Shown: positions 16,897 through 29,261, counted from the stretch's first letter. The stretch: 64,000 bases of DNA from Pseudomonas sp. RIT-PI-q (GCF_001297125.1 NZ_LHPC01000022.1:1-64000); one strand, 5' to 3'. Program-made: numbers and translations. Notes: generated by a model from the sequence alone, not told the origin.

Positions 16897-17709
16897 TCAA
16901 TCCAGAAATTCGGGTTTCTGTTTGCTCATATGGGCGGCCAAGGCCACGCGCAAATCGGTGGATTGCAGCATGGCGGCGTTCCAGGTGGCGACGTATTCGA
17001 GGCCGTCGTCGATGCGATGGTCACGCATATAGCTGATCATCTCTTTGGTGCCTGTGACGGCAATCGGCGACTTGCTGGCGATTTCGCGGGCAATCCCCAT
17101 GACGCCGTCGAGCAGGCTGGCGGTGTCGCTATAGACGCGATTGACCAGGCCCATGCCACGCGCTTCTTCGGCGCCGAAGGTGCGACCAGTGTAAGCCAGT
17201 TCACGCAGCATGCCGTCACCGATGATCCGCGGCAAGCGTTGCAAGGTGCCGACGTCGGCGGCCATGCCGATATCGATTTCCTTGATCGAGAATTGCGCGT
17301 CTTCGGCGGCATAGCGCATGTCGCACGCCGAGATCAAATCAATGGCACCGCCCAGGCAATAACCCTGAATCGCCGCCAGCACCGGTTTGCGGCAATTGTC
17401 GACCGCATTGAACGAAGCCTGAAGGGCGAGGATCTTGCGGCGCAGCAGGCGCGCATTGCGCCCTACGTCCTTGCCCAGTTCATTGGCCACGCCGGCCAGC
17501 ATCATCAGGTCGATGCCGGACGAAAAGTGCTTGCCCGCACCACTGAGGACCACCACCCGGACTTCGTCGGTGTCGTCGACCCACTGGAAAATCTCGATGA
17601 TTTCGTTCCAGAACGCGGCGTTCATGGCGTTGATCTTTTCGGGTCGATTGATCTGCACATGAGCGATTTTATCGGCGAGTTCGACGGTGAACGCGGTGTA
17701 CTGAGACAT
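16897..17709 (-). CDS. Crotonase-family enoyl-CoA hydratase/isomerase
   Basis: A 270-residue enoyl-CoA hydratase/isomerase superfamily protein. INRPEKINAMN near residue 20 and GAGKHFSSGIDL (residues ~57-68) form the first half of the oxyanion site. GYCLGGAIDLISACDMRYAA forms the second, followed by FSIKEIDIGMAADVGTLQRLPRIIG. The Asp/Glu pattern with D-x-G-x-x-A-D-V-G resembles delta3,5-delta2,4-dienoyl-CoA isomerases (ECH1-like) better than standard hydratases, suggesting a role in unsaturated fatty-acid beta-oxidation. It is the first gene of a two-gene unit with nudC. Confidence 0.85.
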   Translation of the reverse strand: MSQYTAFTVELADKIAHVQINRPEKINAMNAAFWNEIIEIFQWVDDTDEVRVVVLSGAGKHFSSGIDLMMLAGVANELGKDVGRNARLLRRKILALQASFNAVDNCRKPVLAAIQGYCLGGAIDLISACDMRYAAEDAQFSIKEIDIGMAADVGTLQRLPRIIGDGMLRELAYTGRTFGAEEARGMGLVNRVYSDTASLLDGVMGIAREIASKSPIAVTGTKEMISYMRDHRIDDGLEYVATWNAAMLQSTDLRVALAAHMSKQKPEFLD

Positions 17710-18269
17710 GGTAGTGATCCTTTACCTGGGCAAAAATGAGGCCCGAACTATAACAAGGCATCACACCGGGCAGTAAGGCAGTGGTTCGGCCAAAAGCGGG
17801 ACTTGGCATGCGCGCACCACAACAGTGCGCAGACCTGATTGGGCATCGCACATTTATATGACGGGCCGAATACTTTTTGAGGCAAAAAGCTAAAAAAACC
17901 TGCACTTCGTCGGTGCGTTTTGCCCTTCATTCGGTACGTCCGTACCTCTTTAAACCGATTGTCGAACAATTTTGCCATTTGGTCTCCCCCGCTCTAACTT
18001 CTGGCCTAGACTGATTTTCGCGAGTTGAAACCGGTCGGTCACAAAGTGGAAAAAAAGTCGGAACGTTTGCTAGTCGCGACGGGTCACCTAAAAGGAAGGT
18101 CCGTTGCGACTGGTGCAATCCTTGCAATGGCTACTCCACCCATACTGCTTCAACGCATTGGGCAGCGCTTGCTAACCAACGCGTAGCGCGTTTGCGCCCG
18201 GCCACGGAATTGGCCACGGAACACCGTTTGCCAGACCTAAGAATTAGATCAACAACACGGGAGATTCAT
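17710..18269. other. 560-base leader region upstream of glgA
   Basis: No gene is supported here. The stretch is less GC-rich than the flanks, with an AT-rich part around 17870-17980, and holds short open frames without family-like sequence or convincing ribosome sites. It must contain the minus-strand crotonase promoter and the glgA promoter. The glgA ribosome site is CGGGAGA, at 18259-18265. Confidence 0.5.
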
Positions 18270-19856
18270 ATGATCAGTACGGCTTTAGATATTCAGGGAG
18301 AACGTGCTCATCAGCAGGTCGGCGAATCGAGCGCCGTGAGTGCTCCAAGTGCTCAAACGATCAGCGTCCCCGGCACCAAGACGCTGGCACCGGTCACCAG
18401 TCAGAACCCCAACCGCAAGAAAGTGTTGTTCGTCACCTCGGAAATCGCCGATCTGGTGAAGACCGGTGGTTTGGGCGACGTCTCCGCAGCGCTGCCGAGG
18501 GCCATGGCCCAATTGCACGATGTGCGCGTGTTGATTCCCGGTTACCCGCAAGTGCTGCACAGCGAAAACCCGATTCATATCATTGGTGAACTGGGTGGTC
18601 ATGCCGCATTGCCGCCCTGCAAGATCGGGCGCATGGACATGCCCGACGGCCTGGTCATTTACGTGTTGATCTGCCCTGAACTCTACGAGCGCGAAGGTTC
18701 GCCCTACGGCGCCAACAATGGTCGCGACTGGCCGGACAACCACATCCGTTTCGCCCGCCTCGGCCTGGCGGCTGCCGATATTGCCGCCAACCTCGCGCAA
18801 ATCCACTGGTGCCCGGATCTGGTGCATGCCCATGACTGGCCTGCCGGTCTAGCGCCGGCGTATATGCACTGGCGTGGCCAGCGCACCGCGACGCTGTTCA
18901 CCATCCATAATCTGGCCTATCAGGGCGTGACCAGTCTGGGCTCTTGCCCGGAGCTGGGCATCCCGATGCACGCCCTGCAACAGGAAGGCATGGAGTTCTA
19001 CGGCAAGATGTCGTTCCTCAAGGCCGGCATGGCCTATTCGAGCCACATCACCACGGTCAGCGCCACCTATGCGCAGGAAATCACCACCCCGGCCTTCGGC
19101 TGCGGCCTCGACGGTTTTCTCGCCGCCAAGACCCAGCAAGGTTTGCTCAGTGGTATTCCCAACGGCATCGATGAAAGCTGGGACGCGGCCACCGATCCGC
19201 ACCTGTTCTGCCCGTTCAGCATCGGCGACTGGGAAGGCAAAGCGGTCAACGCCGCTCACGTGCGTGATCTGTTTGGCCTGGAAGACTCCGAAGGTCCACT
19301 GTTTGCCGTGGTGTCGCGACTGGTCTATCAAAAAGGCCTGGACCTGACCGAAGCCGTCTCCGAATACATCGTCAAATCGGGCGGCCAGATCGCGATCATC
19401 GGTCGTGGCGAGCCGGAAGAAGAACAAGCGATGCGCGAGCTGGCCCTGCGTTTCCCTGGCCAGATCGGTGTGCGCATCGGCTTCAATGAAACCGACGCCC
19501 GGCGCATGTTCGCCGGCAGCGATTTCCTGCTGATGCCTTCGCGTTACGAGCCTTGCGGCCTGAGCCAGATGTACGCCCAACGCTTCGGTTCGCTGCCGGT
19601 GGCACGCAATACCGGTGGCCTGGCCGACACCATTGAAAACGGCGTGACCGGTTTCCTCTTCGACGAATCCACGGCAGAAAGTTATCAAGAAGCGCTGAGC
19701 CGCGCGTTCAAGGTATTCGCCTACCCCGACCTGCTCAATGCCATGCGCTGCCGCGCCATGGCGGCACCGTTCAACTGGTGCAAGGCGGTCGAACCCTACG
19801 CCGAACTCTACGAGCAACTAGTGACTAAAGCCCTGGGTAAATCGGGCCATAAATAA
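18270..19856 (+). CDS. glgA: Glycogen synthase GlgA
   Basis: A 528-residue GT5 glycosyltransferase that elongates alpha-1,4-glucan from ADP-glucose. The ADP-glucose-binding KTGGLGDV motif is at residues 64-71, preceded by a ~50-residue Ser/Pro/Thr-rich extension not found in E. coli GlgA. Further motifs are LVHAHDWPAGLAPAYMHW, FTIHNLAYQG, VSRLVYQKGLDL in the C-terminal domain, and the EPCGLSQMYAQRFGSLPVARNTGGLADT acceptor/donor loop. ATG 18270 has CGGGAGA upstream. It heads glgA-treZ-malQ-treY. A glgC gene is not in the window, so the ADP-glucose source is not shown here. Confidence 0.93.
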   Translation: MISTALDIQGERAHQQVGESSAVSAPSAQTISVPGTKTLAPVTSQNPNRKKVLFVTSEIADLVKTGGLGDVSAALPRAMAQLHDVRVLIPGYPQVLHSENPIHIIGELGGHAALPPCKIGRMDMPDGLVIYVLICPELYEREGSPYGANNGRDWPDNHIRFARLGLAAADIAANLAQIHWCPDLVHAHDWPAGLAPAYMHWRGQRTATLFTIHNLAYQGVTSLGSCPELGIPMHALQQEGMEFYGKMSFLKAGMAYSSHITTVSATYAQEITTPAFGCGLDGFLAAKTQQGLLSGIPNGIDESWDAATDPHLFCPFSIGDWEGKAVNAAHVRDLFGLEDSEGPLFAVVSRLVYQKGLDLTEAVSEYIVKSGGQIAIIGRGEPEEEQAMRELALRFPGQIGVRIGFNETDARRMFAGSDFLLMPSRYEPCGLSQMYAQRFGSLPVARNTGGLADTIENGVTGFLFDESTAESYQEALSRAFKVFAYPDLLNAMRCRAMAAPFNWCKAVEPYAELYEQLVTKALGKSGHK

Positions 19857-19872
19857 CAAGAGGTTTTCATCG

Positions 19873-21669
19873 ATGCCGTTACGGACCCTTGAGACCTGGC
19901 CCCACGGCGCAATCATGCTGGACGCAGAGCACACGCGTTTTGCTTTGTGGGCGCCAGATGCGTTTTTCGTCAGTGTCGAACTGAACAATGGACAATCCTT
20001 GCCACTGCTGCCTCAAGCTGATGGCTGGTTCGTGATCAACACCCGCTGCCCCGCAGGCACGCGTTACCGCTACAACATCGACGGCGAGCTGGAAGTGCCC
20101 GACCCGGCCTCCCGCGCGCAGGCCGGTGATCTGGATCAGCACAGCCTAGTGGTCGATCCCCTCGCCTACCCGTGGCAACACAGCACTTGGCTGGGTCGGC
20201 CATGGAATGAGGCGGTCATCTACGAATTGCATGTCGGTGTGCTCGGCGGCTTCAGGGCTGTCGAGCAGCACCTGGCACGCCTCGTCGAGCTGGGCGTCAC
20301 TGCGATCGAACTGATGCCGCTGGCGCAGTTTCCCGGCGATCGCAATTGGGGCTACGACGGGGTGCTGCCCTACGCGCCCCAAGCCTCTTACGGCACTCCC
20401 GAGCAACTCAAGCACTTGATCGACACTGCCCACGGCCACGGCCTGGCGGTGATTCTCGACGTGGTCTACAACCACTTCGGCCCGGACGGCAATTACCTGC
20501 ATCGCTACGCCAAGGGTTTTTTCCGCGAAGACAAGCACACCCCGTGGGGTGCAGCCATCGACTTTCGCCGGCGCGAGGTGCGCGACTTCTTTATCGAAAA
20601 CGCGCTGATGTGGTTGCTGGAGTACCGCTTCGACGGCTTGCGCCTGGACGCGGTGCACGCCATCGAATCCCCGGACTTTCTCCAGGAGCTGGCACAACGG
20701 GTTCGCCAGCAGACCGACCCGGCGCGGCATGTGTGGCTCAATGTCGAGAACGAGCACAACCAGGCCAGCCTGTTGGAAGAAGGTTTCGACGCGCAGTGGA
20801 ACGACGACGGCCACAACGCCTTGCACGTGCTGCTGACCGGCGAGACCGACGCCTATTACGCCGACTATGCCGACAACCCCACCGAACAATTGGCGCGCTG
20901 CCTGAGCCAGGGTTTCGTGTTTCAAGGCCACATCAATCGCCATGGCGAAGCCCGTGGCGAGCCCAGCGGTCACCTGCCGCCCAGTGCGTTCGTGCTGTTT
21001 CTGCAAAACCACGATCAGATCGGCAATCGCGCCTTTGGCGAGCGCCTGCATCAACTGGCCAACCCCGCCGCGTTAAACGCCGCGACCGCGCTGTTGCTGC
21101 TGTCGCCGATGATCCCGCTGATGTTCATGGGCGACGAGTTTTCCGCCGAAGAACCCTTCCTGTTCTTCACCAGTCACCATGGTGAATTGGCGGAACTGGT
21201 GCGCGAAGGACGGCGTAACGAGTTTGCAGCGTTCAGCGCGTTTACTGATCCGCACAAACGCGAACGGATTCCCGACCCCAACGCGCCACAAACCTTTGAG
21301 GCGTCGCGGCCCAAACTGACCGCCACCCGCCAATCGGCGATGCAAGGGCTGTATCACCAACTGCTGAAAATCCGCCATCGGCAGATTATTCCGCGCTTGC
21401 CCGGTGCCCAGGCCTTGGGGGCCGACGTGCTGGCCGAGGGCGCGGTGTCGGCGCGCTGGCTGCTGGGCGATGGCAGTCAACTGCGCATTGACCTGAACCT
21501 CAGCGACACGCCTGTGGTCCACACCCCACAGGCCGACGCGTTGCTGTTGTTCGAAACCCCGTCACAGTCGGCCGGCCTGTTGGAACAGGGCACGCTTGCC
21601 CCGTATTGCGCGCTAGTCAGCCTCAAGGCCGCAGCCCCTTTGCTACCCCCGGATGGAGAGCGCCAATGA
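19873..21669 (+). CDS. treZ: Malto-oligosyltrehalose trehalohydrolase TreZ
   Basis: A 598-residue GH13 hydrolase that releases trehalose from maltooligosyl-trehalose made by TreY. An N-terminal CBM48-like domain (TRFALWAPDAFFVSVEL) precedes the barrel. Catalytic-site strings are LDVVYNHFGPDGNY, FDGLRLDAVHAI (nucleophile Asp259), NVENEHN (Glu292) and FLQNHDQIGNRA (Asp381). The start follows AGAGG by eight bases, 16 bases after glgA. Its stop overlaps the malQ start by four bases (ATGA), implying coupled translation. Confidence 0.94.
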   Translation: MPLRTLETWPHGAIMLDAEHTRFALWAPDAFFVSVELNNGQSLPLLPQADGWFVINTRCPAGTRYRYNIDGELEVPDPASRAQAGDLDQHSLVVDPLAYPWQHSTWLGRPWNEAVIYELHVGVLGGFRAVEQHLARLVELGVTAIELMPLAQFPGDRNWGYDGVLPYAPQASYGTPEQLKHLIDTAHGHGLAVILDVVYNHFGPDGNYLHRYAKGFFREDKHTPWGAAIDFRRREVRDFFIENALMWLLEYRFDGLRLDAVHAIESPDFLQELAQRVRQQTDPARHVWLNVENEHNQASLLEEGFDAQWNDDGHNALHVLLTGETDAYYADYADNPTEQLARCLSQGFVFQGHINRHGEARGEPSGHLPPSAFVLFLQNHDQIGNRAFGERLHQLANPAALNAATALLLLSPMIPLMFMGDEFSAEEPFLFFTSHHGELAELVREGRRNEFAAFSAFTDPHKRERIPDPNAPQTFEASRPKLTATRQSAMQGLYHQLLKIRHRQIIPRLPGAQALGADVLAEGAVSARWLLGDGSQLRIDLNLSDTPVVHTPQADALLLFETPSQSAGLLEQGTLAPYCALVSLKAAAPLLPPDGERQ

Positions 21670-23744
21670 GCGATGCGCAACTGGAAACACTGGCCACTCG
21701 AGCAGGCCTGGCCGTCGACTGGATCGACGCCAATGGCCGCCCACAGAAAGTCGCTCCATCGGTGTTACGCGCCGTGCTGACCGGCCTTGGCCACCCGGCC
21801 GGCAGCGCCCAGGAAATCGATGCCAGCCTGCAAGAGCTGCAACAGGTGCAAGAGACCCGGCACCTGCCGCCGCTGTTGACCGCGGACTTCGGCGTCGGCC
21901 TCAAACTGGCGCATTTTTTTGATCCCGAAACGCCCTGCGAAATCCACCTTGAAGATGGCTCGCGGCTCAATCTGAAACTGGACGCCCAAGCGACGCTGCC
22001 CGGGTTGATCCCGGTCGGTTATCAGCACGTCAGCATCGACGGCCAGGAATTCACTCTGGCCGTCGCCCCTACTCGCTGCTACAGCGTTGGCGATGCTGTC
22101 GACAGCCCGATCCCGCGCACCTGGGGCCTGAGCGTGCAGTTGTACTCGCTGCGCCGTCCCGGCGATGGCGGTTTCGGCGATACCCAGGCACTGGAAGATC
22201 TGGCCCGGGTGGCCGGTGAACGCGGTGCCGAAGCGCTGGCGATCAGCCCGCTGCACGCCATGTTCGCCAGCGACACCCACCGTTACAGCCCTTATTCGCC
22301 GTCCAGCCGTTTGTTCCTCAACAGTCTTTACGCCGCGCCGGGCGCCATTCTTGGCGAACGCGCGATGCGCACCGCGATTGATTCGACCGGCCTGGCCGTG
22401 GAGCTGAAACGCCTCGAAGAGCTGCCATTGATTGACTGGCCGGTCGCCGCCGAGGCCAAACACCGTCTGTTGCAGGCGTTGTACGAAGGCTTCGTTCAGG
22501 GTGAGCATCCGTTGCATGCCGACTTCAGCAGCTACCGCCATGCCGCGGGTGAAGCCCTGGAAAATCATTGCCGCTTCGAAGCCATCCAGGAAGCCCGCGC
22601 CACCAAAGGTGAAAGCCTCGACTGGCGCGAGTGGCCCGAGCAATGGCGCGACCCGCGCAGCGCTGCGCTGGCCGATTTTGCCGAAGAGAACGCCACACGT
22701 ATTGGCTTCTTCGCCTTCTGCCAATGGTTGATCACCCGCTGCCTGGAGCGCGCGCAAACCGCCGCCCGCAGCAGCGGCATGAACATTGGACTGATCGCCG
22801 ATCTGGCGGTCGGGGCCGACGGCGGCGGCAGCCAGGCCTGGAGTCGTCAGGACGAATTGCTCGCCTCGCTGACCGTCGGCGCACCACCGGACATTCTCAA
22901 CCGCACCGGTCAGGGCTGGGGCATTTCCGCGTTCTCTCCGGAAGGTTTGGTGCGCCACGGTTTCCGCGCCTTCATTGAAATGCTCCGGGCCAATTTCGCC
23001 CATGCCGGTGGCCTGCGCATCGACCACGTCATGGGCCTGCAACGGCTGTGGGTGATCCCCAACGGCGCGTCACCGGCCGACGGTGCCTACCTCTATTACC
23101 CGGTGGACGACCTGCTGCGCTTGCTGACCCTCGAGTCCCATCGCCATCAGGCCATCGTCCTCGGCGAAGACCTCGGCACCGTGGCCGACGGCTTGCGGGA
23201 AAAACTCATCGCCCGTTCGATCCTCGGCATGCGGGTTCTGCTGTTCGAACAGGACAATACGCACTTCAAGCCGATTCTCGACTGGCCGGACAACGCCCTG
23301 GCGACCACCAGCACCCACGATTTGCCCACCCTCAATGGCTGGTGGCATGGCCACGATATCGACTGGAACTCGCGACTCGGCCTGGTCGACGCCACGGGCG
23401 AAATCGAATGGCGCCAGCACCGGGAACGGGAACGCGAAGGCTTGCGCCGGGTGTTAACCGAAGACCCGCAAAACTTCCGCGAAGAGTCCCATGAAACCGA
23501 TCAGGTGCTCGACGCCGCGATTCGCTTCCTCGGTCATACCCGTGCACCACTGGTCTTGCTGCCGCTGGAAGATGCCCTGGGTATCGAACAGCAGGCGAAC
23601 CTGCCCGGCACCACCGATACCCATCCCAACTGGTCGCGACGCTTGCCCGGCAACAGCGAAGCCTTGCTCGATGACCCGGACGCCGCCCGGCGCCTGGAGC
23701 TGCTGGCCTGTGCGCGACTCCAGGCGGCCGAGCGTGACCAATGA
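21666..23744 (+). CDS. malQ: 4-alpha-glucanotransferase MalQ
   Basis: A 692-residue GH77 amylomaltase that transfers maltodextrin segments between chains. In this operon it re-sizes short glucans for TreY. The catalytic residues are all present: Asp453 in RIDHVMGLQRLW, Glu501 in LGEDLGTV and Asp552 in TSTHDLPTLNGWW, positions close to those in E. coli MalQ. The N-terminal ~140 residues form the extra domain common in proteobacterial MalQ. It overlaps treZ upstream and treY downstream by ATGA tetranucleotides. Confidence 0.94.
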   Translation: MSDAQLETLATRAGLAVDWIDANGRPQKVAPSVLRAVLTGLGHPAGSAQEIDASLQELQQVQETRHLPPLLTADFGVGLKLAHFFDPETPCEIHLEDGSRLNLKLDAQATLPGLIPVGYQHVSIDGQEFTLAVAPTRCYSVGDAVDSPIPRTWGLSVQLYSLRRPGDGGFGDTQALEDLARVAGERGAEALAISPLHAMFASDTHRYSPYSPSSRLFLNSLYAAPGAILGERAMRTAIDSTGLAVELKRLEELPLIDWPVAAEAKHRLLQALYEGFVQGEHPLHADFSSYRHAAGEALENHCRFEAIQEARATKGESLDWREWPEQWRDPRSAALADFAEENATRIGFFAFCQWLITRCLERAQTAARSSGMNIGLIADLAVGADGGGSQAWSRQDELLASLTVGAPPDILNRTGQGWGISAFSPEGLVRHGFRAFIEMLRANFAHAGGLRIDHVMGLQRLWVIPNGASPADGAYLYYPVDDLLRLLTLESHRHQAIVLGEDLGTVADGLREKLIARSILGMRVLLFEQDNTHFKPILDWPDNALATTSTHDLPTLNGWWHGHDIDWNSRLGLVDATGEIEWRQHREREREGLRRVLTEDPQNFREESHETDQVLDAAIRFLGHTRAPLVLLPLEDALGIEQQANLPGTTDTHPNWSRRLPGNSEALLDDPDAARRLELLACARLQAAERDQ

Positions 23745-26536
23745 ATCAAGCGCTCATCCAACCGCTGCGGGCGACCCTGCGGCTGCAGTTTCATAAAGAC
23801 TTCACGCTGGACGATGCGGTGCCGCTGGTGCCGTATTTCGCCAGCCTCGGCATCAGCCATGTCTACGCCTCGCCACTGCTGAGCGCCCGCGCCGGGTCCA
23901 TGCACGGCTACGACGTGGTGGACCCGACCACGGTCAACCCGGAGCTCGGCGGTGAAGCCGCATTGCGCCGTTTGGTCAGTGCTTTGCGCGAGCAAAAGAT
24001 GGGACTGATCCTCGACATCGTTTCCAACCACATGGCGGTTGGCGGTGGCGACAATCCATGGTGGCTGGACCTGCTGGAATGGGGCCGCCTGAGCCCATAC
24101 GGCGAGTTCTTCGATATACAGTGGCATTCGCCCGATCCGTTGATGGAAGGTCAGTTGCTGCTGCCCTTCCTCGGCAGCGACTACGGCGTCGCCCTGCAGG
24201 ACGGCACCCTGCCCCTGCGTTTCGATGCCCGGCGCGGCGCGTTTTATGTCGAGCACTATGACCATCACTTCCCGATCTGCCCGACAAGTTACGGCGAATT
24301 GCTCAAGGCTGACGAGCAACTGAATGACGAACAGGCCGAGCAGCTCAAACTATTGGCCGACCGTTTCAGCGCGTTGAGCTACCAGACGGATGCCCATAGC
24401 CTGGCCAAGCCATTGCAAGCGGAACTGCGCGAACTGGCAAGCGAGCCTGCGATTCTTCAAGCCGTCCAGCGCAACCTGCAAGCGTACGACTCGCTCACCG
24501 CGGAAGGTTTTCAGCGCCTGCACGCCTTGCTTGAGCGCCAGAGTTATCGACTGGCGAGTTGGCGCACGGCGGCGGACGACATCAACTGGCGGCGCTTTTT
24601 CGATGTCAACGAACTCGGAGGCCTGCGGGTCGAACGCCCGGCGGTGTTCGAAGCCACCCATGCAAAAATCTTCGAACTGGTGGCCGAAGGCCTGGTCGAC
24701 GGCTTGCGCATCGACCACATCGACGGCCTCGCCGACCCACGGGGTTATTGCCGCAAACTGCGGCGTCGGGTCGATAGCCTGTCACCGGATCGGCACTTGC
24801 CGATCTACGTCGAAAAGATTCTCGGCGAAGGCGAAACCCTGCACCGCGACTGGTCCGTGGACGGCACCACCGGTTACGAATTCATGAATCAATTGTCGCT
24901 GCTGCAACACGCTCCCGAAGGCGCGCAGGTCTTGGGTGAACTCTGGAGTCGCTACAGCGAACGGCCCGCCGATTTCCGCCAGGAAGCACAACTGGCGCGC
25001 CAGCAGATCCTCAACGGCTCCCTCGCCGGGGATTTCGAAAGCGTCGCCCAGGCCTTGCTGCAAGTGGCCCGGGACGACCTGATGACCCGCGACCTGACCC
25101 TCGGCGCAATTCGTCGGGCGTTGCAGGAACTGATCGTGCATTTCCCGGTGTACCGCACCTACATCAGCCCCCGTGGGCGCTCCGCTGAAGACGATGTGTT
25201 TTTTCAGCAAGCCATGGACGGCGCGCGGCAGACCCTCGGTGAAGCCGATTGGCCGGTGCTCGATTGCCTGGCCGGCTGGCTTGGTGGTGAACCTTGGCGC
25301 AAACGCCCGGTGGGTCGTCCGCGCAAGATGCTCAAGCATGCCTGCGTACGCTTTCAGCAGTTGACCTCGCCGGCAGCGGCCAAGGCCGTCGAAGACACCG
25401 CGTTCTATCGCTCGGCAGTGTTGCTGTCGCGCAATGATGTCGGCTTCAGCACCGAGCAGTTCAGTGCACCGGTGGCCGACTTCCATGCTGCGTGCAGCAA
25501 TCGCCTCGAACAGTTCCCGGACAACTTGCTGGCCACCGCCACCCACGATCACAAACGCGGCGAAGACACCCGCGCGCGCCTGGCGGTGTTGAGCGAGCGC
25601 AGCGCCTGGTTTGCCGAACAGGTGCCACTCTGGCGGACTCTCGCTCGGCCACTGCGCAGTGACGACCAGATGCCCACGGCGGGTGATGAGTTGATTCTGT
25701 ATCAAGCGCTCCTCGGCAGTTGGCCGCTCGACTTGCGCAGTGACGATCAATCGGCGCTCGAGAACTACACTCAACGTGTGTGGCAGTGGCAACAAAAAGC
25801 CCTGCGCGAAGCCAAGTTGCAAAGCAGTTGGAGCGCGCCCAACGACGCTTACGAACAAGCGGTCCAGCGCTTCCTGCAACAGATGCTGCTGAGCCCCGAA
25901 GGCGAACTGTTGCGCAGCGCCCTTGGCAAAGCCGCGAGGACCATCGCGATCCCCGGCGCACTCAACGGTTTGGCGCAAACCTTGCTGCGAATGACCGTGC
26001 CGGGGGTGCCGGACCTTTATCAGGGCAACGACTACTGGGACTTTACGCTGGTCGATCCGGACAACCGTCGGCCGGTGGATTACGCCAATCGCCAGCAGGC
26101 CATGCAGCGGCCTTTGGACCTGCCCGATCTGTTGGCGAACTGGCGTGACGGGCGTATCAAGCAAACCCTGATTGCGCACGCGTTGAACCTGCGTGCCGAG
26201 CATGCCGAGCTGTTTCGGCGCGGCACTTACCAGGCGCTTGAAGTGGTCGGCAGTCAGGCTCACCGGGTGCTGGGGTTTGTTCGAGAGCATGAGGGAAAAC
26301 GGGCCATCGTGATCGTACCGATACGCTGCGCACACCTGCTGGAAAACAGTGCCGAGCCCAGGATCGGCGCGCTGCAGTGGGGCGATACACGGATCAAATT
26401 ACCGTTCGCCGCCCCTGACGAAAATCTAAAGGGACTTTTTTCCAGCGTCGCAGTCACACATCACAAGGAACTGATGATCAGTGCCGCGCTGGGGGATTTC
26501 CCGGTCAATCTCTTTATCCAAACGACTAACACTTGA
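23741..26536 (+). CDS. treY: Maltooligosyl trehalose synthase TreY
   Basis: A 931-residue GH13 family 26 enzyme that isomerises the reducing-end alpha-1,4 bond of maltodextrin to the alpha,alpha-1,1 bond of trehalose. Motifs include RLQFHKDFTLDDAVPLVPYFASLG at the start, SHVYASPLLSARAGSMHGYDVVD, LDIVSNHMAV, GLRIDHIDGLADP (nucleophile Asp), VEKILGEGE (acid Glu) and ATATHDHKRGEDTRARL. Length is normal for the family. It acts just before TreZ and overlaps malQ by four bases. A DUF2934 gene follows after 21 bases. Confidence 0.95.
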   Translation: MNQALIQPLRATLRLQFHKDFTLDDAVPLVPYFASLGISHVYASPLLSARAGSMHGYDVVDPTTVNPELGGEAALRRLVSALREQKMGLILDIVSNHMAVGGGDNPWWLDLLEWGRLSPYGEFFDIQWHSPDPLMEGQLLLPFLGSDYGVALQDGTLPLRFDARRGAFYVEHYDHHFPICPTSYGELLKADEQLNDEQAEQLKLLADRFSALSYQTDAHSLAKPLQAELRELASEPAILQAVQRNLQAYDSLTAEGFQRLHALLERQSYRLASWRTAADDINWRRFFDVNELGGLRVERPAVFEATHAKIFELVAEGLVDGLRIDHIDGLADPRGYCRKLRRRVDSLSPDRHLPIYVEKILGEGETLHRDWSVDGTTGYEFMNQLSLLQHAPEGAQVLGELWSRYSERPADFRQEAQLARQQILNGSLAGDFESVAQALLQVARDDLMTRDLTLGAIRRALQELIVHFPVYRTYISPRGRSAEDDVFFQQAMDGARQTLGEADWPVLDCLAGWLGGEPWRKRPVGRPRKMLKHACVRFQQLTSPAAAKAVEDTAFYRSAVLLSRNDVGFSTEQFSAPVADFHAACSNRLEQFPDNLLATATHDHKRGEDTRARLAVLSERSAWFAEQVPLWRTLARPLRSDDQMPTAGDELILYQALLGSWPLDLRSDDQSALENYTQRVWQWQQKALREAKLQSSWSAPNDAYEQAVQRFLQQMLLSPEGELLRSALGKAARTIAIPGALNGLAQTLLRMTVPGVPDLYQGNDYWDFTLVDPDNRRPVDYANRQQAMQRPLDLPDLLANWRDGRIKQTLIAHALNLRAEHAELFRRGTYQALEVVGSQAHRVLGFVREHEGKRAIVIVPIRCAHLLENSAEPRIGALQWGDTRIKLPFAAPDENLKGLFSSVAVTHHKELMISAALGDFPVNLFIQTTNT

Positions 26537-26557
26537 GTTCAGTTCAGGAGCATTGCG

Positions 26558-26884
26558 ATGAGTACCGACGATAAACGCGTCCGAGAATTTGCCTATCAGA
26601 TCTGGGAGTCGGAAGGAAAACCCGAGGGTCAGGAAGCTCGTCATTGGGAGATGGCGCGCAAGCTGGCAGAAGCTGAAGCCCTGGCGCCGAGCAAGTCGCC
26701 GAAAGCGCCTGGCAGCAAACCTGCCGCGCCCAAGGCCCCGGTCAGCAAAACCGCGAACGGCAAGGCTGGCGAGCCGAAAACCAAAGCCAAGGCGAAACCA
26801 GCCGCGGCTTCAAAAGTGATTCCGCCGGGCGAAAAAGCCGCCGAGAAGAAGCCTCGCGCAGCGCGTAAACCGCCCGCTGTCTGA
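26558..26884 (+). CDS. DUF2934 domain protein
   Basis: A 108-residue basic protein. Residues 1-40 are a DUF2934 module (RVREFAYQIWESEGKPEGQEARHWEMA), a short helical unit often found encoded beside glg/tre genes in proteobacteria. The rest is a low-complexity Lys/Ala/Pro tail (KSPKAPGSKPAAPKAP..) that may bind nucleic acid or polyanions. CAGGAG precedes the ATG. It is probably part of the glgA-treY transcript. The function is not known. Confidence 0.85.
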   Translation: MSTDDKRVREFAYQIWESEGKPEGQEARHWEMARKLAEAEALAPSKSPKAPGSKPAAPKAPVSKTANGKAGEPKTKAKAKPAAASKVIPPGEKAAEKKPRAARKPPAV

Positions 26885-26964
26885 CGCCGCACTTGTTTGC
26901 CCTGATTCACTTCGTGGCGAGCCCGCTCGCCACCGAGGACTCGCTCGCCCTGAATTACTGAATC

Positions 26965-27032
26965 TGTAGGAGCCAGGCTTGCCGGCGAAAGCGCCCGCCA
27001 AATCGCCTTCGCCGGCAAGCCTGGCTCCTACA
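26965..27032. repeat. REP inverted pair before glgX
   Basis: tgtaggagccaggcttgccggcg and cgccggcaagcctggctcctaca face each other with a ~20-base loop. Confidence 0.85.
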
Positions 27033-27080
27033 AAAAGAACGACGCGACACCCGTACAAAAGAACGACGCGACACCCGTAC
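27033..27080 (+). repeat. 24-bp tandem duplication in the glgX leader
   Basis: aaaagaacgacgcgacaccc.. (24 bases) occurs twice without a gap, at 27033-27056 and 27057-27080, identical in both copies. It lies between the REP pair and the glgX ribosome site. Confidence 0.9.
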
Positions 27081-27100
27081 CCCTTTTTGCAGGAGCACCT

Positions 27101-29260
<2,160 letters not shown>

Positions 29261-29261
29261 A

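Noticed and set aside
17748..17978. 76-codon minus-strand frame in the glgA leader
   Set aside because: Composition is unlike a real gene, there is no ribosome site, and no family pattern.
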